64,000 nucleotides of DNA from Streptomyces sp. JJ66. Lineage in GTDB: Bacteria; Actinomycetota; Actinomycetes; Streptomycetales; Streptomycetaceae. Under the pieces are notes generated by a model, which was not told the origin of the DNA, ran no database searches, and saw nothing but the letters and a program-made list of their open reading frames with translations. Position numbers and translations under genes: made by a program. This document shows positions 1 to 8,208 of this stretch, one piece after another. How positions within the stretch are numbered: the first letter of the stretch is position 1; every line of letters begins with the position of its first letter. The stretch is from NCBI RefSeq assembly GCF_019303495.1, contig NZ_JAEVFI010000016.1, forward strand, positions 62,001-126,000, read 5' to 3'.

Positions 1-613
1 CCTCGTCGCTCATCGCCGGGACGTAGGCGCCGCCAGCGGTGCACGAGCCCAGGACGGCGGCGATCTGCGGGATCTTCGCGGCCGACATGCGGGCCTGGTT
101 GTAGAAGATGCGCCCGAAGTGCTCGCGGTCGGGGAAGACCTCGTCCTGCATCGGCAGGAAAGCGCCGCCCGAATCCACCAGGTACAGGCACGGCAGGCGG
201 TTCTCCAGCGCGACCTCCTGGGCGCGCAGGTGCTTCTTGACCGTCATCGGGTAGTACGTGCCGCCCTTGACGGTGGCGTCGTTGGCGACGATCACGCACT
301 CGCGGCCCGAGACGCGTCCGATGCCCGCGATGACACCGGCGGCCGGAGCCTGCCCGTCGTACAGCCCGTGGGCGGCCAGCGGGGCCAGCTCCAGGAAGGG
401 CGAGCCGGGGTCGAGCAGCCCGTCCACCCGGTCGCGCGGCAGGAGCTTGCCGCGCGCGGTGTGCCGGGCCCGGGCCCGCTCCCCGCCGCCGAGCCGGGCG
501 GCGGCCAGCTTCTCGCGAAGCTCGGCGGCCAGCTCCCGGTGGGCGGCCTCGTTGGTGCGCCACGCCGGTGACGCCGGATCGACGGCGCCGGTCAGCGGCG
601 GTGCCTGCTGCAT
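1..613 (-). CDS. accD1: Methylcrotonyl-CoA carboxylase beta subunit (5' part)
   Basis: Carboxyltransferase subunit of a biotin-dependent acyl-CoA carboxylase, most like the 3-methylcrotonyl-CoA (leucine degradation) type. The gene begins inside the window and runs off the left edge, so only about 204 N-terminal residues are visible. Visible crotonase-fold segments include [50 protein letters not shown] and [18 protein letters not shown], which carry the oxyanion-hole glycines of the family. I chose the ATG at 613 because the following residues MQQAPPLTG match the usual actinobacterial N-terminus as I remember it; an in-frame GTG at 634 is possible. It is divergent from a TetR gene and shares its operator region. 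The assignment to leucine catabolism rather than another acyl-CoA substrate is inference. Confidence 0.9.
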   Translation of the reverse strand, partial: MQQAPPLTGAVDPASPAWRTNEAAHRELAAELREKLAAARLGGGERARARHTARGKLLPRDRVDGLLDPGSPFLELAPLAAHGLYDGQAPAAGVIAGIGRVSGRECVIVANDATVKGGTYYPMTVKKHLRAQEVALENRLPCLYLVDSGGAFLPMQDEVFPDREHFGRIFYNQARMSAAKIPQIAAVLGSCTAGGAYVPAMSDE

Positions 614-662
614 GCCCTGAGCCCCCTTGCTCACGGTTCCACAGTTCCTCGGTGGCGCGCGG

Positions 663-705
663 GTTAGCGCGCGTTAACCTCCTCCTCAGGTTAACGCGCG
701 CTAAC
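663..705. promoter_or_regulatory. Twin TetR operator, perfect 16-bp inverted copies
   Basis: GTTAGCGCGCGTTAAC at 663-678 and its exact reverse complement GTTAACGCGCGCTAAC at 690-705 are separated by 11 bp. Each copy is itself nearly palindromic, so this looks like two dimer sites about 27 bp apart. The right copy overlaps the inferred -35 of the TetR gene; the left copy lies in the 50 bp upstream of the carboxylase start. Binding by the adjacent TetR protein is inference from position. Confidence 0.75.
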
Positions 706-720
706 GGGGCTGTCTAGAAT
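691..720 (+). promoter_or_regulatory. Probable leaderless promoter of the TetR gene
   Basis: A TAGAAT hexamer at 715-720 matches the streptomycete -10 consensus well. A TTAACG at 691-696 stands 18 bp upstream as a -35. Only 7 bp separate the -10 from the ATG at 728 and there is no ribosome site, so transcription probably starts at or next to the start codon. Position is seen; function is inferred. Confidence 0.5.
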
Positions 721-727
721 TGCCGCC

Positions 728-1402
728 ATGAGCACGAGTACGCAGCCTGCGGCGTCCGCCGAACGGGGCACCCCCGCGCCCACCCGCCGGGAGCAGATCC
801 TGCGCGAGGCGGCGCGGCTGTTCGCCGAGCGCGGCTTCCACGGCGTCGGCGTGGACGAGATAGGCGCCGCCGTCGGCATCAGCGGCCCCGGGCTCTACCG
901 CCACTTCCCCGGCAAGGACGCGATGCTCGCGGAGCTGCTGGTCGGCATCAGCGAGCGGCTGCACGAGGGCGGACGCATGCGGCTGGCCGAGGCCACGGCG
1001 TCCGGCAGCCCGGCCGGTGCGGCGCTGGACGCGCTCATCACCGGACACATCGACTTCGCACTCGACGACCGCCCGCTGATCACCCTGCACGACCGCGAGC
1101 TGGACCGGCTGCGCGACGAGGACCGCAAGCGCGTACGCCGCCTCCAGCGCGAGTACGTCGAACTGTGGGTCGGCGTCGTCCGCGAGGTGCACCCAGACCT
1201 GCCGGAACGCGAGGCCCGGGCCGCGGTGCACGCCGTGTTCGGCCTGCTCAACTCCACCCCCCGGCTCAGCCGCCCCACCGCGCTGCCCGACCGCACGGCC
1301 ACCGCAGTGCTGCTGCACCGCCTGGCGCGCGGCGCGTTCACGGCGGCGGCCACCTCGCCGGCGGCACCCGCGGAAGCGGCGGCGCCCGGGGGCACGCGGT
1401 AG
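728..1402 (+). CDS. TetR family transcriptional regulator
   Basis: A 224-residue TetR repressor. The N-terminal helix-turn-helix is clear at residues 20-66, with REQILREAARLFAERGFHG, then VDEIGAAVGISGPGLYRHF. The C-terminal ligand domain (about 75-205) has no recognisable ligand motif, and the tail is Ala/Pro rich. It is divergent from the acyl-CoA carboxylase gene with a perfect inverted pair of 16-bp near-palindromes between them. Autoregulation and control of the carboxylase operon are therefore likely, with an acyl-CoA effector plausible; both are inferences from layout. No Shine-Dalgarno precedes the ATG, in keeping with a leaderless mRNA. Confidence 0.9.
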   Translation: MSTSTQPAASAERGTPAPTRREQILREAARLFAERGFHGVGVDEIGAAVGISGPGLYRHFPGKDAMLAELLVGISERLHEGGRMRLAEATASGSPAGAALDALITGHIDFALDDRPLITLHDRELDRLRDEDRKRVRRLQREYVELWVGVVREVHPDLPEREARAAVHAVFGLLNSTPRLSRPTALPDRTATAVLLHRLARGAFTAAATSPAAPAEAAAPGGTR

Positions 1403-1493
1403 CGACGGCGCGCGCGGAGGCAGCAGCGCCCGGGGCACGCGGTAGCGCGGGCTGGCCGGACGCGGCGGGAGCTGGCCCCGGCACCGACGCCCG

Positions 1494-2060
1494 CTACAGC
1501 ACCGGGACTCCCCGGTCGGCGAGGAACTTCAGCGGGTCGATGTCGGTGCCGTACTCCCGGCTCGTTCGCACCTCGAAGTGCAGGTGCGGACCGCTGACCC
1601 GCCCCGTCGCCCCCGAGGCGCCGATCCGGTCACCGCCGGTCACCTTCTGCCCCGCCCTCACCTCGCACGCCGACAGGTGCGCGCACAGCGCGAAGTGCCC
1701 GTCGTTCAGCCGGATGACGACAGCCTCGCCATAGTCGCCCTGCTCACCGGCGATATCGACGGTGCCCGTACCCACCGCGTGCACGGCGGTGCCGCTGTCC
1801 ACGGCGAAGTCCACCCCGGTGTGCCGCCCCGCCAGCCAGTCCCCCGGGATGCCGTACGCCGCCGTGACCCGGGGATTCCCGGCCAGCGGACGCGCGTACG
1901 GTGGCCCACCGGCCGGGAACCCGCCCGCCACCGTCCCGCCCAGCGCCAGGTGCCCCACGCCGAGCACCGGCACCGCCCCCAGCACGCCCAGCACGCCACC
2001 GCGCAGGACTTTGCGCCGGGACAGCCCCCGACGCCCTTCTCCACCGTGCGCACCACACAT
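1494..2060 (-). CDS. M23 family metallopeptidase, Tat-exported
   Basis: A 188-residue secreted LytM/M23 zinc endopeptidase that probably cuts peptidoglycan cross-bridges. The N-terminus has a twin-arginine signal, SRRKVLRGG followed by a hydrophobic stretch, at residues 14-40. The catalytic domain (about 65-180) contains the zinc ligands in HTGVDF and the HLHFEV motif near the C-terminus. The ATG at 2060 has a good AGGAGG site upstream. The protein is short and has no separate cell-wall binding module (LysM or PG-binding), so it is close to a bare catalytic domain. It is divergent from the secreted protein at 2447. Confidence 0.88.
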   Translation of the reverse strand: MCGAHGGEGRRGLSRRKVLRGGVLGVLGAVPVLGVGHLALGGTVAGGFPAGGPPYARPLAGNPRVTAAYGIPGDWLAGRHTGVDFAVDSGTAVHAVGTGTVDIAGEQGDYGEAVVIRLNDGHFALCAHLSACEVRAGQKVTGGDRIGASGATGRVSGPHLHFEVRTSREYGTDIDPLKFLADRGVPVL

Positions 2061-2446
2061 CCGGCCGTCCTCCTGTGCACAGACGTCTCTTCAGTGTGAG
2101 GACACGACACCCCTGCCCCGCCCGCATCTCCGACACCACCGACCCACCTCCGAACGGCGGAGCAGCCGACCCGGGACGCCGCAGGTCAACGGGACATGTG
2201 ACGTACACGGTTGATGCCGTTTCGGCTGCCAGGATTCGCACACCCCGTAAAGGTGAACGCCTTAACCCACTCTGACGCCCCGTATTTCTTCCCGGCGGAA
2301 GACTCGCCCGCACGTGACTGGTACCCGGGGGCCTCCCCGGGGCGGCACGCGCGGCGACGCTCCCACGGGTGGGGGATTCCCGGGGTACCGGGTGCGTCGC
2401 GTGGTGCTATACCGCCGCATCTGTATCCGCACCGACGGAGGAACGC
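2061..2446. other. Divergent intergenic region, no gene seen
   Basis: 386 bp between the M23 peptidase (minus) and the secreted protein (plus). It should hold both promoters. A stretch near 2200-2290 is less GC-rich than its surroundings. I checked for a c-di-AMP type riboswitch, because such elements can precede cell-wall hydrolase genes, but did not find the conserved blocks. No coding sequence is supported. Confidence 0.4.
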
Positions 2447-3010
2447 ATGCGTCTTCGCACCCTCGCACTCGCCTGCTCGGCCGTGGCCGCGTTCGCGCTG
2501 CCCGCCGCCCCGGCCGTCGCGGCCCACCCGATCGACTCCGCCCACGCCAGCGACACCGCCAAGCCCAGCGACACCGCCAAGCCCGCCAGTACCGCCAAGC
2601 CGGGCACCCAGCCCGCTGCCAGCACCGCCGTCCAGAGCCAGAACAGCACGGGATGGAGCGCGGAGTTCGGCGGATACCAGCTGACACCGGACGCCAAGGA
2701 CATCACGCTGCACGCCCACGGCACCTGCACCACCCAGGGCAAGCCCCTGTTCGTCTCGATGGCCGTGCGGCCCACCGCCGGTACCGGTGCCGGTGACGGC
2801 GGATTCGCCCGCACCCGGTGCGAGCAGGACGGCACCTGGCGGGCCGCCGTCATGGCGGACGACGCCGAGGAGAAGGGCCTGAAGCCCGGGGCCAAGGTCG
2901 CGTACAGCGTGCACGCCTTCGAGCCGGAGACGGGCAACGGCGCCACCACCCAGGGCGAGACGGCGCTCGCCCTGGCGATCCAGCCAGTGACCCCAGCACC
3001 CCAGCGATGA
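2447..3010 (+). CDS. Secreted protein of unknown function
   Basis: A 187-residue exported protein. Residues 1-25 are a Sec signal peptide (MRLRTLALACSAVAAF, then an APAVA cleavage context). A low-complexity linker with repeated DTAKP-type units follows to about residue 62. The rest (about 65-187) is a compact domain with one cysteine pair (Cys in HGTCT and in TRCEQDG), possibly disulfide bonded. The ATG at 2447 has a GGAGGA site 5 bp upstream. I do not recognise the domain. It is followed by a strong hairpin at 3033-3074, so it is probably a single-gene transcript. Confidence 0.75.
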   Translation: MRLRTLALACSAVAAFALPAAPAVAAHPIDSAHASDTAKPSDTAKPASTAKPGTQPAASTAVQSQNSTGWSAEFGGYQLTPDAKDITLHAHGTCTTQGKPLFVSMAVRPTAGTGAGDGGFARTRCEQDGTWRAAVMADDAEEKGLKPGAKVAYSVHAFEPETGNGATTQGETALALAIQPVTPAPQR

Positions 3011-3032
3011 GCTGACGCCCCCAGACCACCCG

Positions 3033-3074
3033 TGGCGCGCCGCGGCTCCGGAACCCCGGAGCGGCGGCGCGCCA
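3033..3074 (+). terminator. Long GC hairpin terminator
   Basis: TGGCGCGCCGC (3033-3043) pairs with GCGGCGCGCCA (3064-3074). After a single G.G mismatch, GCTCCGG pairs with CCGGAGC around an AACC loop. It starts 22 bp after the stop of the secreted protein. No T-run follows, as is usual in high-GC actinomycetes. Confidence 0.7.
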
Positions 3075-3249
3075 CAGCTGTCTCCGGCGGCGGGCGGACG
3101 TCCGACCAGCGCGGAAAGAGCGCCCGGGGCCGACACAGACCGACGCTGCCATGACCCGCTACATCACTGTCGCGGCTCCCCCGGCCCGTCGCCCCGCCCC
3201 GGGAGCGGCCCGCGCACCGGCGCCGCCGGACGCCCGGGATACTGGCCCC

Positions 3250-4122
3250 ATGGGGCGACAGCGGCAGCGGGCACGGGAGCAACGGCGCGCCCGGGAGGCC
3301 GTCTCCGAGCCCGTGCACGGCGGCCTCGCCCGGCTGGAACCGGACCCGGAGCGCCCGCGTGGCTGGACGCTGACACTGGACGGCGCGCCCCAGTCCCACG
3401 TGGACCTCGACGACCCCACCCACCTCGACTTCGCCTACCAGCGCCGCCTGGGCCACCTGCTGGACGCGGCGGCAGCCCCGGGCCGCCCCCTGCACGTGCT
3501 GCACCTGGGCGGCGGCGCGCTGACGCTGGCCCGGTACGTCGCGGCCACCCGCCCGCGTTCGACGCAGCAGGTGATCGAGGTGGACACCGCGCTCACCGCG
3601 TTCGTACGCCGCGAGCTGCCGTGGGACCCGGGCTGGCGCATCCGGGTCCGTGGAGCCGACGCGCGCGCCGGGCTGGCCAAGGTGACCGGGAGCTGGGCCG
3701 ACGTCGTCATCGCCGACGTCTTCAGCGGCGCCCGTACCCCCGCCCACCTGGGCACCACCGATTTCCTGGCCGACGTACGCCGGGTGCTGCGGCCTGACGG
3801 GGTGTACGCCGCGAACCTCACCGACGGCGCGCCGCTCACCTACCTGCGCGCCCAGACCGCCACCGCGCTCGCGGTGTTCGGCTCCGCGTGCGTCACCGCC
3901 GACCCGGCGCTGTGGCGCGGCAAGCGCTTCGGCAACGCCGTGCTGTGCGCGGCCGACCGCGAGCTGCCCGTCGCGGAACTGACCCGGCGCGCCGCCTCCG
4001 ACCCGCATCCCGGCCGCCTGCTGCACGGCGAGGCGCTCGCCGCCTTCACCGGCGGCGCCCACCCCGTCACCGACACCACCGGCACCCCCTCCCCAGCCCC
4101 GCCCCCGGACGCGTTCACGTAA
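3250..4122 (+). CDS. Spermidine-synthase-like methyltransferase-fold protein
   Basis: A 290-residue Rossmann-fold protein of the spermidine synthase superfamily, soluble (no membrane domain). The nucleotide-binding loop is HLGGGALTLARY, the acidic strand end is IEVDTALTAFVR, and the ADVVIADVFSGARTP segment corresponds to the catalytic region of polyamine synthases. Actinobacterial members are common but mostly without an assigned substrate, so polyamine synthesis should not be assumed. I chose the ATG at 3250 because the upstream in-frame extension is basic, Pro/Ala-rich and unlike the family. A stretch of its 3' end is repeated in degraded form at about 9321-9417. Confidence 0.8.
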   Translation: MGRQRQRAREQRRAREAVSEPVHGGLARLEPDPERPRGWTLTLDGAPQSHVDLDDPTHLDFAYQRRLGHLLDAAAAPGRPLHVLHLGGGALTLARYVAATRPRSTQQVIEVDTALTAFVRRELPWDPGWRIRVRGADARAGLAKVTGSWADVVIADVFSGARTPAHLGTTDFLADVRRVLRPDGVYAANLTDGAPLTYLRAQTATALAVFGSACVTADPALWRGKRFGNAVLCAADRELPVAELTRRAASDPHPGRLLHGEALAAFTGGAHPVTDTTGTPSPAPPPDAFT

Positions 4123-4159
4123 CCCGGGCGGGGCGGACCCCACCGAGCACACCACTACC

Positions 4160-5359
4160 TCACCCCCGGGGCAGCGCGAGCGCGGGCATCCCCGCATGCC
4201 GCACGTGCTGCCCGCCCCCGTCCACCCGCACGGTGAACGCCTCCGGGCCGGGAGCCCCGGCCGCGTCGTAGGCGTCGAGCAGCCCTTCGACGCGTTCCCA
4301 CAACCGCCCGGCCCCGCCTTCCCGCACCTCCCAGCCCCCAGCACCCGGGGTGAGAGCCGCGACGGAGCCAGTCACCACGTCGATCACGTACACCGTGTCC
4401 TCCACCGTGACCAACTGCGCCCCGGGAAGCACACATTGCGCGAGGAAGCGCAGGTGAAACGCCGCTGGAGTGGCGGCGGTCAGCCGGTCCGGGGCGTGCC
4501 GGGCAGCCCGTGCGCTCACTGGCAGACGAGCCGCCCAGTGGGCCGGGTTGCCCAGCGCCGGAGCGGCGTGCACCCGCGCGGGCATGAAGGACACCGTGCC
4601 GGGCAGCAGCGGTCCTTCCGCCGTACCGTCCGCGCCGACGGTGAGCAACACCCGGGCGTACCCGTGGAGCCAGCCCGACAGGGTGAGCAGGAGCTTGCCG
4701 CCCGGCCGGGTCTGCTCCACCAGGGCGGGCGGGACGGCGCGGAAGGAGCAGGCCGCCACCACCCGGTCGAACCGAGCCCCGGGCCAGTACCCGTACAGCC
4801 CGTCCGCCACCGCCAGGGTGGGCGCGTATCCGCAGGCGTGCAGGGCGCTCGCCGCCGCATCCAGCCGACGCGGGTCCACCTCGACGCTGGTGACGTTCGC
4901 GGAACCGAGCCGTTCGCAGGCGAGTGCCGTCGAATACCCCACCCCGGTGCCGATCTCCAGCACCGTGTGCCGCTCGGCGATCTCGGCGTCAGCCCACATC
5001 CGCACCACCAGCGACGGCAGGGTCGAGGAGGACGTGGGGGCGCCGCCGTGGCGGGGGCGAGGGCTGTGCCAGTCGGGTTCGTCACCGTCGAACTGGGTGA
5101 TCAGCGTGGTGTCGGAGTACGCGGCATCAAGCCACCGCTCACGGTCCAGCCGTGCGGTGACCGGTTCCCACACCGTCAGCCCGCGCTCGTCCCGTTCGGG
5201 GGCGGGCAGGTAGAAGGCGGGCACAAACCGGTGCCGGGGCACGGCCTCCACCGCCGCCCGCCAGCCCGGATCGTCCAGTACACCCTGTACGGCGAGCACA
5301 CCCGCCAACGCCGTACGCCTCCGCGCCGCGTCACCCGCCCGGTACGTGTCCTGGTCCAT
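4160..5359 (-). CDS. PIMT-like methyltransferase of an ATP-grasp RiPP locus
   Basis: A 399-residue SAM methyltransferase related to protein-L-isoaspartate O-methyltransferase. The SAM motif is VLEIGTGVGYSTALA, followed by VTSVEVDPRRLDAA and later GGKLLLTLSGW. Classical PIMT repair enzymes are about 200-220 residues; this one carries a C-terminal extension of roughly 180 residues, as in the methyltransferases that accompany ATP-grasp peptide ligases. In fuscimiditide-type pathways the homologue methylates a precursor Asp, which then closes to an aspartimide. The start overlaps the ATP-grasp stop by 29 bp and has an AGGAGG site, so the two are translationally linked. Action on the adjacent precursor is inference. 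Confidence 0.88.
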   Translation of the reverse strand: MDQDTYRAGDAARRRTALAGVLAVQGVLDDPGWRAAVEAVPRHRFVPAFYLPAPERDERGLTVWEPVTARLDRERWLDAAYSDTTLITQFDGDEPDWHSPRPRHGGAPTSSSTLPSLVVRMWADAEIAERHTVLEIGTGVGYSTALACERLGSANVTSVEVDPRRLDAAASALHACGYAPTLAVADGLYGYWPGARFDRVVAACSFRAVPPALVEQTRPGGKLLLTLSGWLHGYARVLLTVGADGTAEGPLLPGTVSFMPARVHAAPALGNPAHWAARLPVSARAARHAPDRLTAATPAAFHLRFLAQCVLPGAQLVTVEDTVYVIDVVTGSVAALTPGAGGWEVREGGAGRLWERVEGLLDAYDAAGAPGPEAFTVRVDGGGQHVRHAGMPALALPRG

Positions 5360-6335
5360 GGGGCGCTGCCTCCTTCCTGCTCAGAACGTCCGCGAACGCC
5401 TCCGCGATCTCACGCGCGTCGGGGAGCCAACCCCACTGGCCGTTCGGATTGCATTCGATGAAGGCCCACGATCCCGGGTCGTCAACGGGACCAGTCAGCG
5501 CGAAGTCGAAGCAGCCGAAGACCAGCCCGAACGACAGCAGATAGCGGAACAGGGCCGCCTCGACAGGTACCGAGACGCCGACCGGGGTGTGGACAAGGGC
5601 GTCCCAGTCGCCGCGTCTCCAGTCCAGCGGGCTGCCCGGCGCACTCACCTGCTGGGCGAACAACCGGCCGCCCACGACGGTGACCCGGATGTCGGCCTGC
5701 TTCGGCACCTCGGCCTGAAAGAGGTGCGCGGTCACCGCGAGGGAGTCGTCGAAGGTGGCGGGATCGACGCGCTGGGTCCAGATAGCCCCCGCCCGACCGT
5801 CGTCGGAACGCGGGAGGCCGCGAAACGTCTTGTAGACGACCGGCCCGTATTCTTCGGCGAACCGCCATGCCGCATCAGGGTCGTTGGTGATCAGTGTGGC
5901 AGGAACACGCAGTCCCATCTGGCCAGCGGTGTGCAGCTGAGCCGGTTTGAACTCGGCGCGCGCCACCGCATGCGGATGGTTGACGTAGAGTGCTGCGTGC
6001 AGGTGATGCAGGACCCCGCTGAGCCCGTGCCGCGCCTCAGCTCCCGCGAAGTCCCGCACCTGCTGGGGCAGCTGTGCGAAGCGGGTGGCGTACGGGGTGG
6101 GGCGACGGTGGTAGACCGCCGCCACCTCCCCTAACTCCACCGTCCGGCTCCCGGTGGCCAGGCACCCCGCCCAGACAGCATCACCCTGCCCGACGCGGAA
6201 GCCGAAGCGCAGGCCGTCTCCGATCTGGGCCGGGTCGATGCGCACCACGGGCACCCCGCGCTCGTTCAGCGAGGCGATCACCAGATCGGCGGTCACGTCT
6301 TCCAGCGCGGTGACGACCAGAACGGTGGAGGCCAT
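5331..6335 (-). CDS. ATP-grasp peptide ligase (graspetide maturase)
   Basis: A 334-residue ATP-grasp enzyme of the kind that makes omega-ester or omega-amide bonds between precursor side chains (microviridin/graspetide maturases). The N-terminal pre-ATP-grasp domain spans about 1-110. The ATP-grasp fold includes VVYKTFRGLP (lysine of the lid region), AEVPKQADIRVTVV, FDFALTG and the metal-binding FIECNPNGQWGWLPD near residues 295-312. It begins 2 bp after the precursor stop and overlaps the methyltransferase gene, which gives a tight precursor-ligase-methyltransferase operon. Which Thr/Ser and Asp/Glu it joins is not visible. Confidence 0.9.
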   Translation of the reverse strand: MASTVLVVTALEDVTADLVIASLNERGVPVVRIDPAQIGDGLRFGFRVGQGDAVWAGCLATGSRTVELGEVAAVYHRRPTPYATRFAQLPQQVRDFAGAEARHGLSGVLHHLHAALYVNHPHAVARAEFKPAQLHTAGQMGLRVPATLITNDPDAAWRFAEEYGPVVYKTFRGLPRSDDGRAGAIWTQRVDPATFDDSLAVTAHLFQAEVPKQADIRVTVVGGRLFAQQVSAPGSPLDWRRGDWDALVHTPVGVSVPVEAALFRYLLSFGLVFGCFDFALTGPVDDPGSWAFIECNPNGQWGWLPDAREIAEAFADVLSRKEAAPHGPGHVPGG

Positions 6336-6337
6336 CG

Positions 6338-6604
6338 TCAGTCCGACTCGTAGTCGGTGGTGTGGTCGTCCTGCGTCTGCGGTTGTGGTCCCTGCCCGTC
6401 ACCGCCGCCGGAGAAGGACGCCGTGCCCGTCGTCCGGGACGTGCCGTGCTGCCCCATCTCAACGACGTGGCCAGCGGTGTCGGTGTACCGGGCGGTCTGC
6501 GTGGCCTCGTCCAGCACTACGTCGGCATACGACGGTGGGCTGACCGGCAGCCGGTCGCTGACCCACCGCAACGCCCAAGGCGTCCGAACAGTTGTCTTCA
6601 CCAT
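6338..6604 (-). CDS. Graspetide/imiditide-type precursor peptide
   Basis: An 88-residue peptide immediately upstream of the ATP-grasp ligase. Residues 1-50 form a leader with a PWALRW segment (9-14), like the PWGLR-type motif of ATP-grasp-modified precursors. The C-terminal part is Lys-free and patterned: Thr/Ser at 55, 56, 58, 59, 61, 63 and 65; a GGGDGQGPQPQ loop at 67-76 with an Asp69-Gly70 pair; then Asp/Glu at 79, 80, 84, 86 and 88. This is the layout expected for ester crosslinks across a stem, with an aspartimide-prone Asp-Gly in the loop. The ATG at 6604 follows an AAGGGCAGG ribosome site. Crosslink positions are prediction. Confidence 0.85.
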   Translation of the reverse strand: MVKTTVRTPWALRWVSDRLPVSPPSYADVVLDEATQTARYTDTAGHVVEMGQHGTSRTTGTASFSGGGDGQGPQPQTQDDHTTDYESD

Positions 6605-6674
6605 GTCCCTGCCCTTCTTCTCGATCACAGCGGGAGCCAGGCGGCTTCCGCCGGTGCGACGCCATGTCAGCGCC

Positions 6675-7109
6675 TCACGCCTTCTCCCCCGCGTCCTCAC
6701 CCGCGCGCCGACAGCGGAACCAGACCCACTTCCCGCCGGGCGTGCAGGTATAGCCGAACGCGTCGGTCATCTCGCGCAGCAGCCACAGCCCACGCCCCGA
6801 CTCGGCGTCCCAGTCCGGCATCGTGACCGCTGGTGCGTCCCGGGACCGGTCGAAGACCCGGACGTAGAGGAGTCCCTGTTCCTCCTCGACCAGCAGACAG
6901 CACCGGGGATCGTCCACGTGCCGCACGACGTTGGCCAACAATTCGGACACCCCGAGCCGCGCGAGCGCCACGGCGTCCGCGTCCCCGCCCAGCACCCCGA
7001 CCGCCTCCCCCACGGCCCGCCGCCACCCCTCCACATCCTGCGCCCGTGCGCGCAAGTCCCATGAGTAGGCGCGTTCTCGTCCCTCAGTGGTTCGCATGGT
7101 GAGCGTCAC
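6675..7109 (-). CDS. Anti-sigma-factor-like ATP-binding protein
   Basis: A roughly 144-residue GHKL ATPase of the RsbW/SpoIIAB-like family common in Streptomyces. The N-box is VSELLANVVRHV, followed by a G1-like DRSRDAP segment and the glycine box SGRGLWLLREM. The GTG at 7109 was preferred because GGAGG lies 5 bp upstream; an ATG at 7097 is 17 bp away from that site. It lies 70 bp upstream of the RiPP precursor on the same strand and is divergent from an XRE/DUF5753 regulator. This arrangement recalls whiJ-type clusters, where such an ATPase accompanies an XRE regulator and DUF397 proteins. Confidence 0.8.
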   Translation of the reverse strand: MTLTMRTTEGRERAYSWDLRARAQDVEGWRRAVGEAVGVLGGDADAVALARLGVSELLANVVRHVDDPRCCLLVEEEQGLLYVRVFDRSRDAPAVTMPDWDAESGRGLWLLREMTDAFGYTCTPGGKWVWFRCRRAGEDAGEKA

Positions 7110-7331
7110 GTACACCTCCAGGAGTTGCCGCACCCAGCCGATGCAGGGCACGGCAGGCAGACGCTCAGTCACATGTGTTATCCGGAGCGTCATTACCAGC
7201 CTGCCGGAAGCGGTGACGCTTCGTCAAGCGCGAGATTGGCAACTTGCCAACAATTCGCTGAACCGCCGACGCGGGGCAGCCTCACGGCGGGACATGCCCG
7301 GTAGCCTCGAACCCACCGAGAACCAAAGGGG

Positions 7332-8207
7332 TTGATGATGGCCGTTGTATCCAGCGGTGGACCGCTCGCTGCCCGACGCAGACTGGGCGCTTCTCTGCGG
7401 ATGTTGCGCGACCGACATGGGTTGACGGCTGAGGAGGTGGGAGGCCACCTCGACTGTCATCTCTCCAAGGTCAGCCGCTTGGAGCTGGGAAAGAGGGCCT
7501 GCACGAAGCGTGACTTCGAAGCCTTGATGGACCTGTACGACGTACCGGCCGCGGAGCAGGAGCAGCTTCGCCAGCTCATGATCCGAGGACGACAGCGCGT
7601 AGCGCCCTGGTGGCACGCGTACAGCGATGTGATCTCAGTCAGCTATGCCGAGTTCCTGACATACGAGGCCGAGGCAGCCCGATGCTTGGAGTATCAGCCC
7701 GTACTCATCCCCGGCCAGCTCCAGACCGAGGGCTATGCCCGCGCCATCACGGCCCCCGGTTTCGCACCGCTGGGTCCGGACCAGGTGGACAGTCTGGTCG
7801 AGGTACGGATGAGGCGGCAGGAACGGTTGCGCGAAGACGCCCCCATGCACTTTGAAGCAGTCATCACCGAAGCAGCACTGAGGCTCCAGGTGGGCGGCGT
7901 TGATGTGATGCGTACCCAACTACGACGGCTCAGAGAGGCGTCCGCACTACCCAACGTCAGCCTGCGGGTGATCCCCTTCACCGCAGGAGAAAGCGGAGCT
8001 TCACCAGGAGCTTTCACTCTGTTCGGCATGGGGAACGAGAGCCAGGCAGACGTTGCGTTGATTGAGTCGGTGGAAGGCACGAACCTCCGTGACGACGCCC
8101 TGACCATGCGCCGTCTCAACCGCCTCTTCCGAAACCTTGCGAACGCCGCATTGGGTGGGGCGGCTACCCTTGAGCTGGTGGAAAGCATCGAGAAGGAGCT
8201 GATGTGA
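7332..8207 (+). CDS. XRE family regulator with DUF5753
   Basis: A 291-residue regulator. The N-terminal helix-turn-helix (about 12-75) includes LGASLRMLRDRHGLTAEEVGGHLDCHLSKVSRLE, read here in shorter pieces: RMLRDRHGLT, EVGGHL, SKVSRLELGKR. The C-terminal DUF5753 domain (about 95-285) contains LIPGQLQTEGYARAI and VRMRRQERL, typical of WhiJ-like proteins. It is followed after 1 bp by a DUF397 gene, and two more DUF397 genes lie downstream. Its base composition is less GC-biased than the flanking core genes, suggesting transferred DNA. It probably regulates the divergent ATPase/RiPP operon; this is inference. Confidence 0.9.
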   Translation: MMMAVVSSGGPLAARRRLGASLRMLRDRHGLTAEEVGGHLDCHLSKVSRLELGKRACTKRDFEALMDLYDVPAAEQEQLRQLMIRGRQRVAPWWHAYSDVISVSYAEFLTYEAEAARCLEYQPVLIPGQLQTEGYARAITAPGFAPLGPDQVDSLVEVRMRRQERLREDAPMHFEAVITEAALRLQVGGVDVMRTQLRRLREASALPNVSLRVIPFTAGESGASPGAFTLFGMGNESQADVALIESVEGTNLRDDALTMRRLNRLFRNLANAALGGAATLELVESIEKELM

Positions 8208-8208
8208 G

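Noticed and set aside
2061..2446. c-di-AMP riboswitch in front of the secreted protein
   Set aside because: The conserved GGGGAACC-type core and its partner segments were not found; only vague similarity in a GTAAAGGTGAACGCC stretch.
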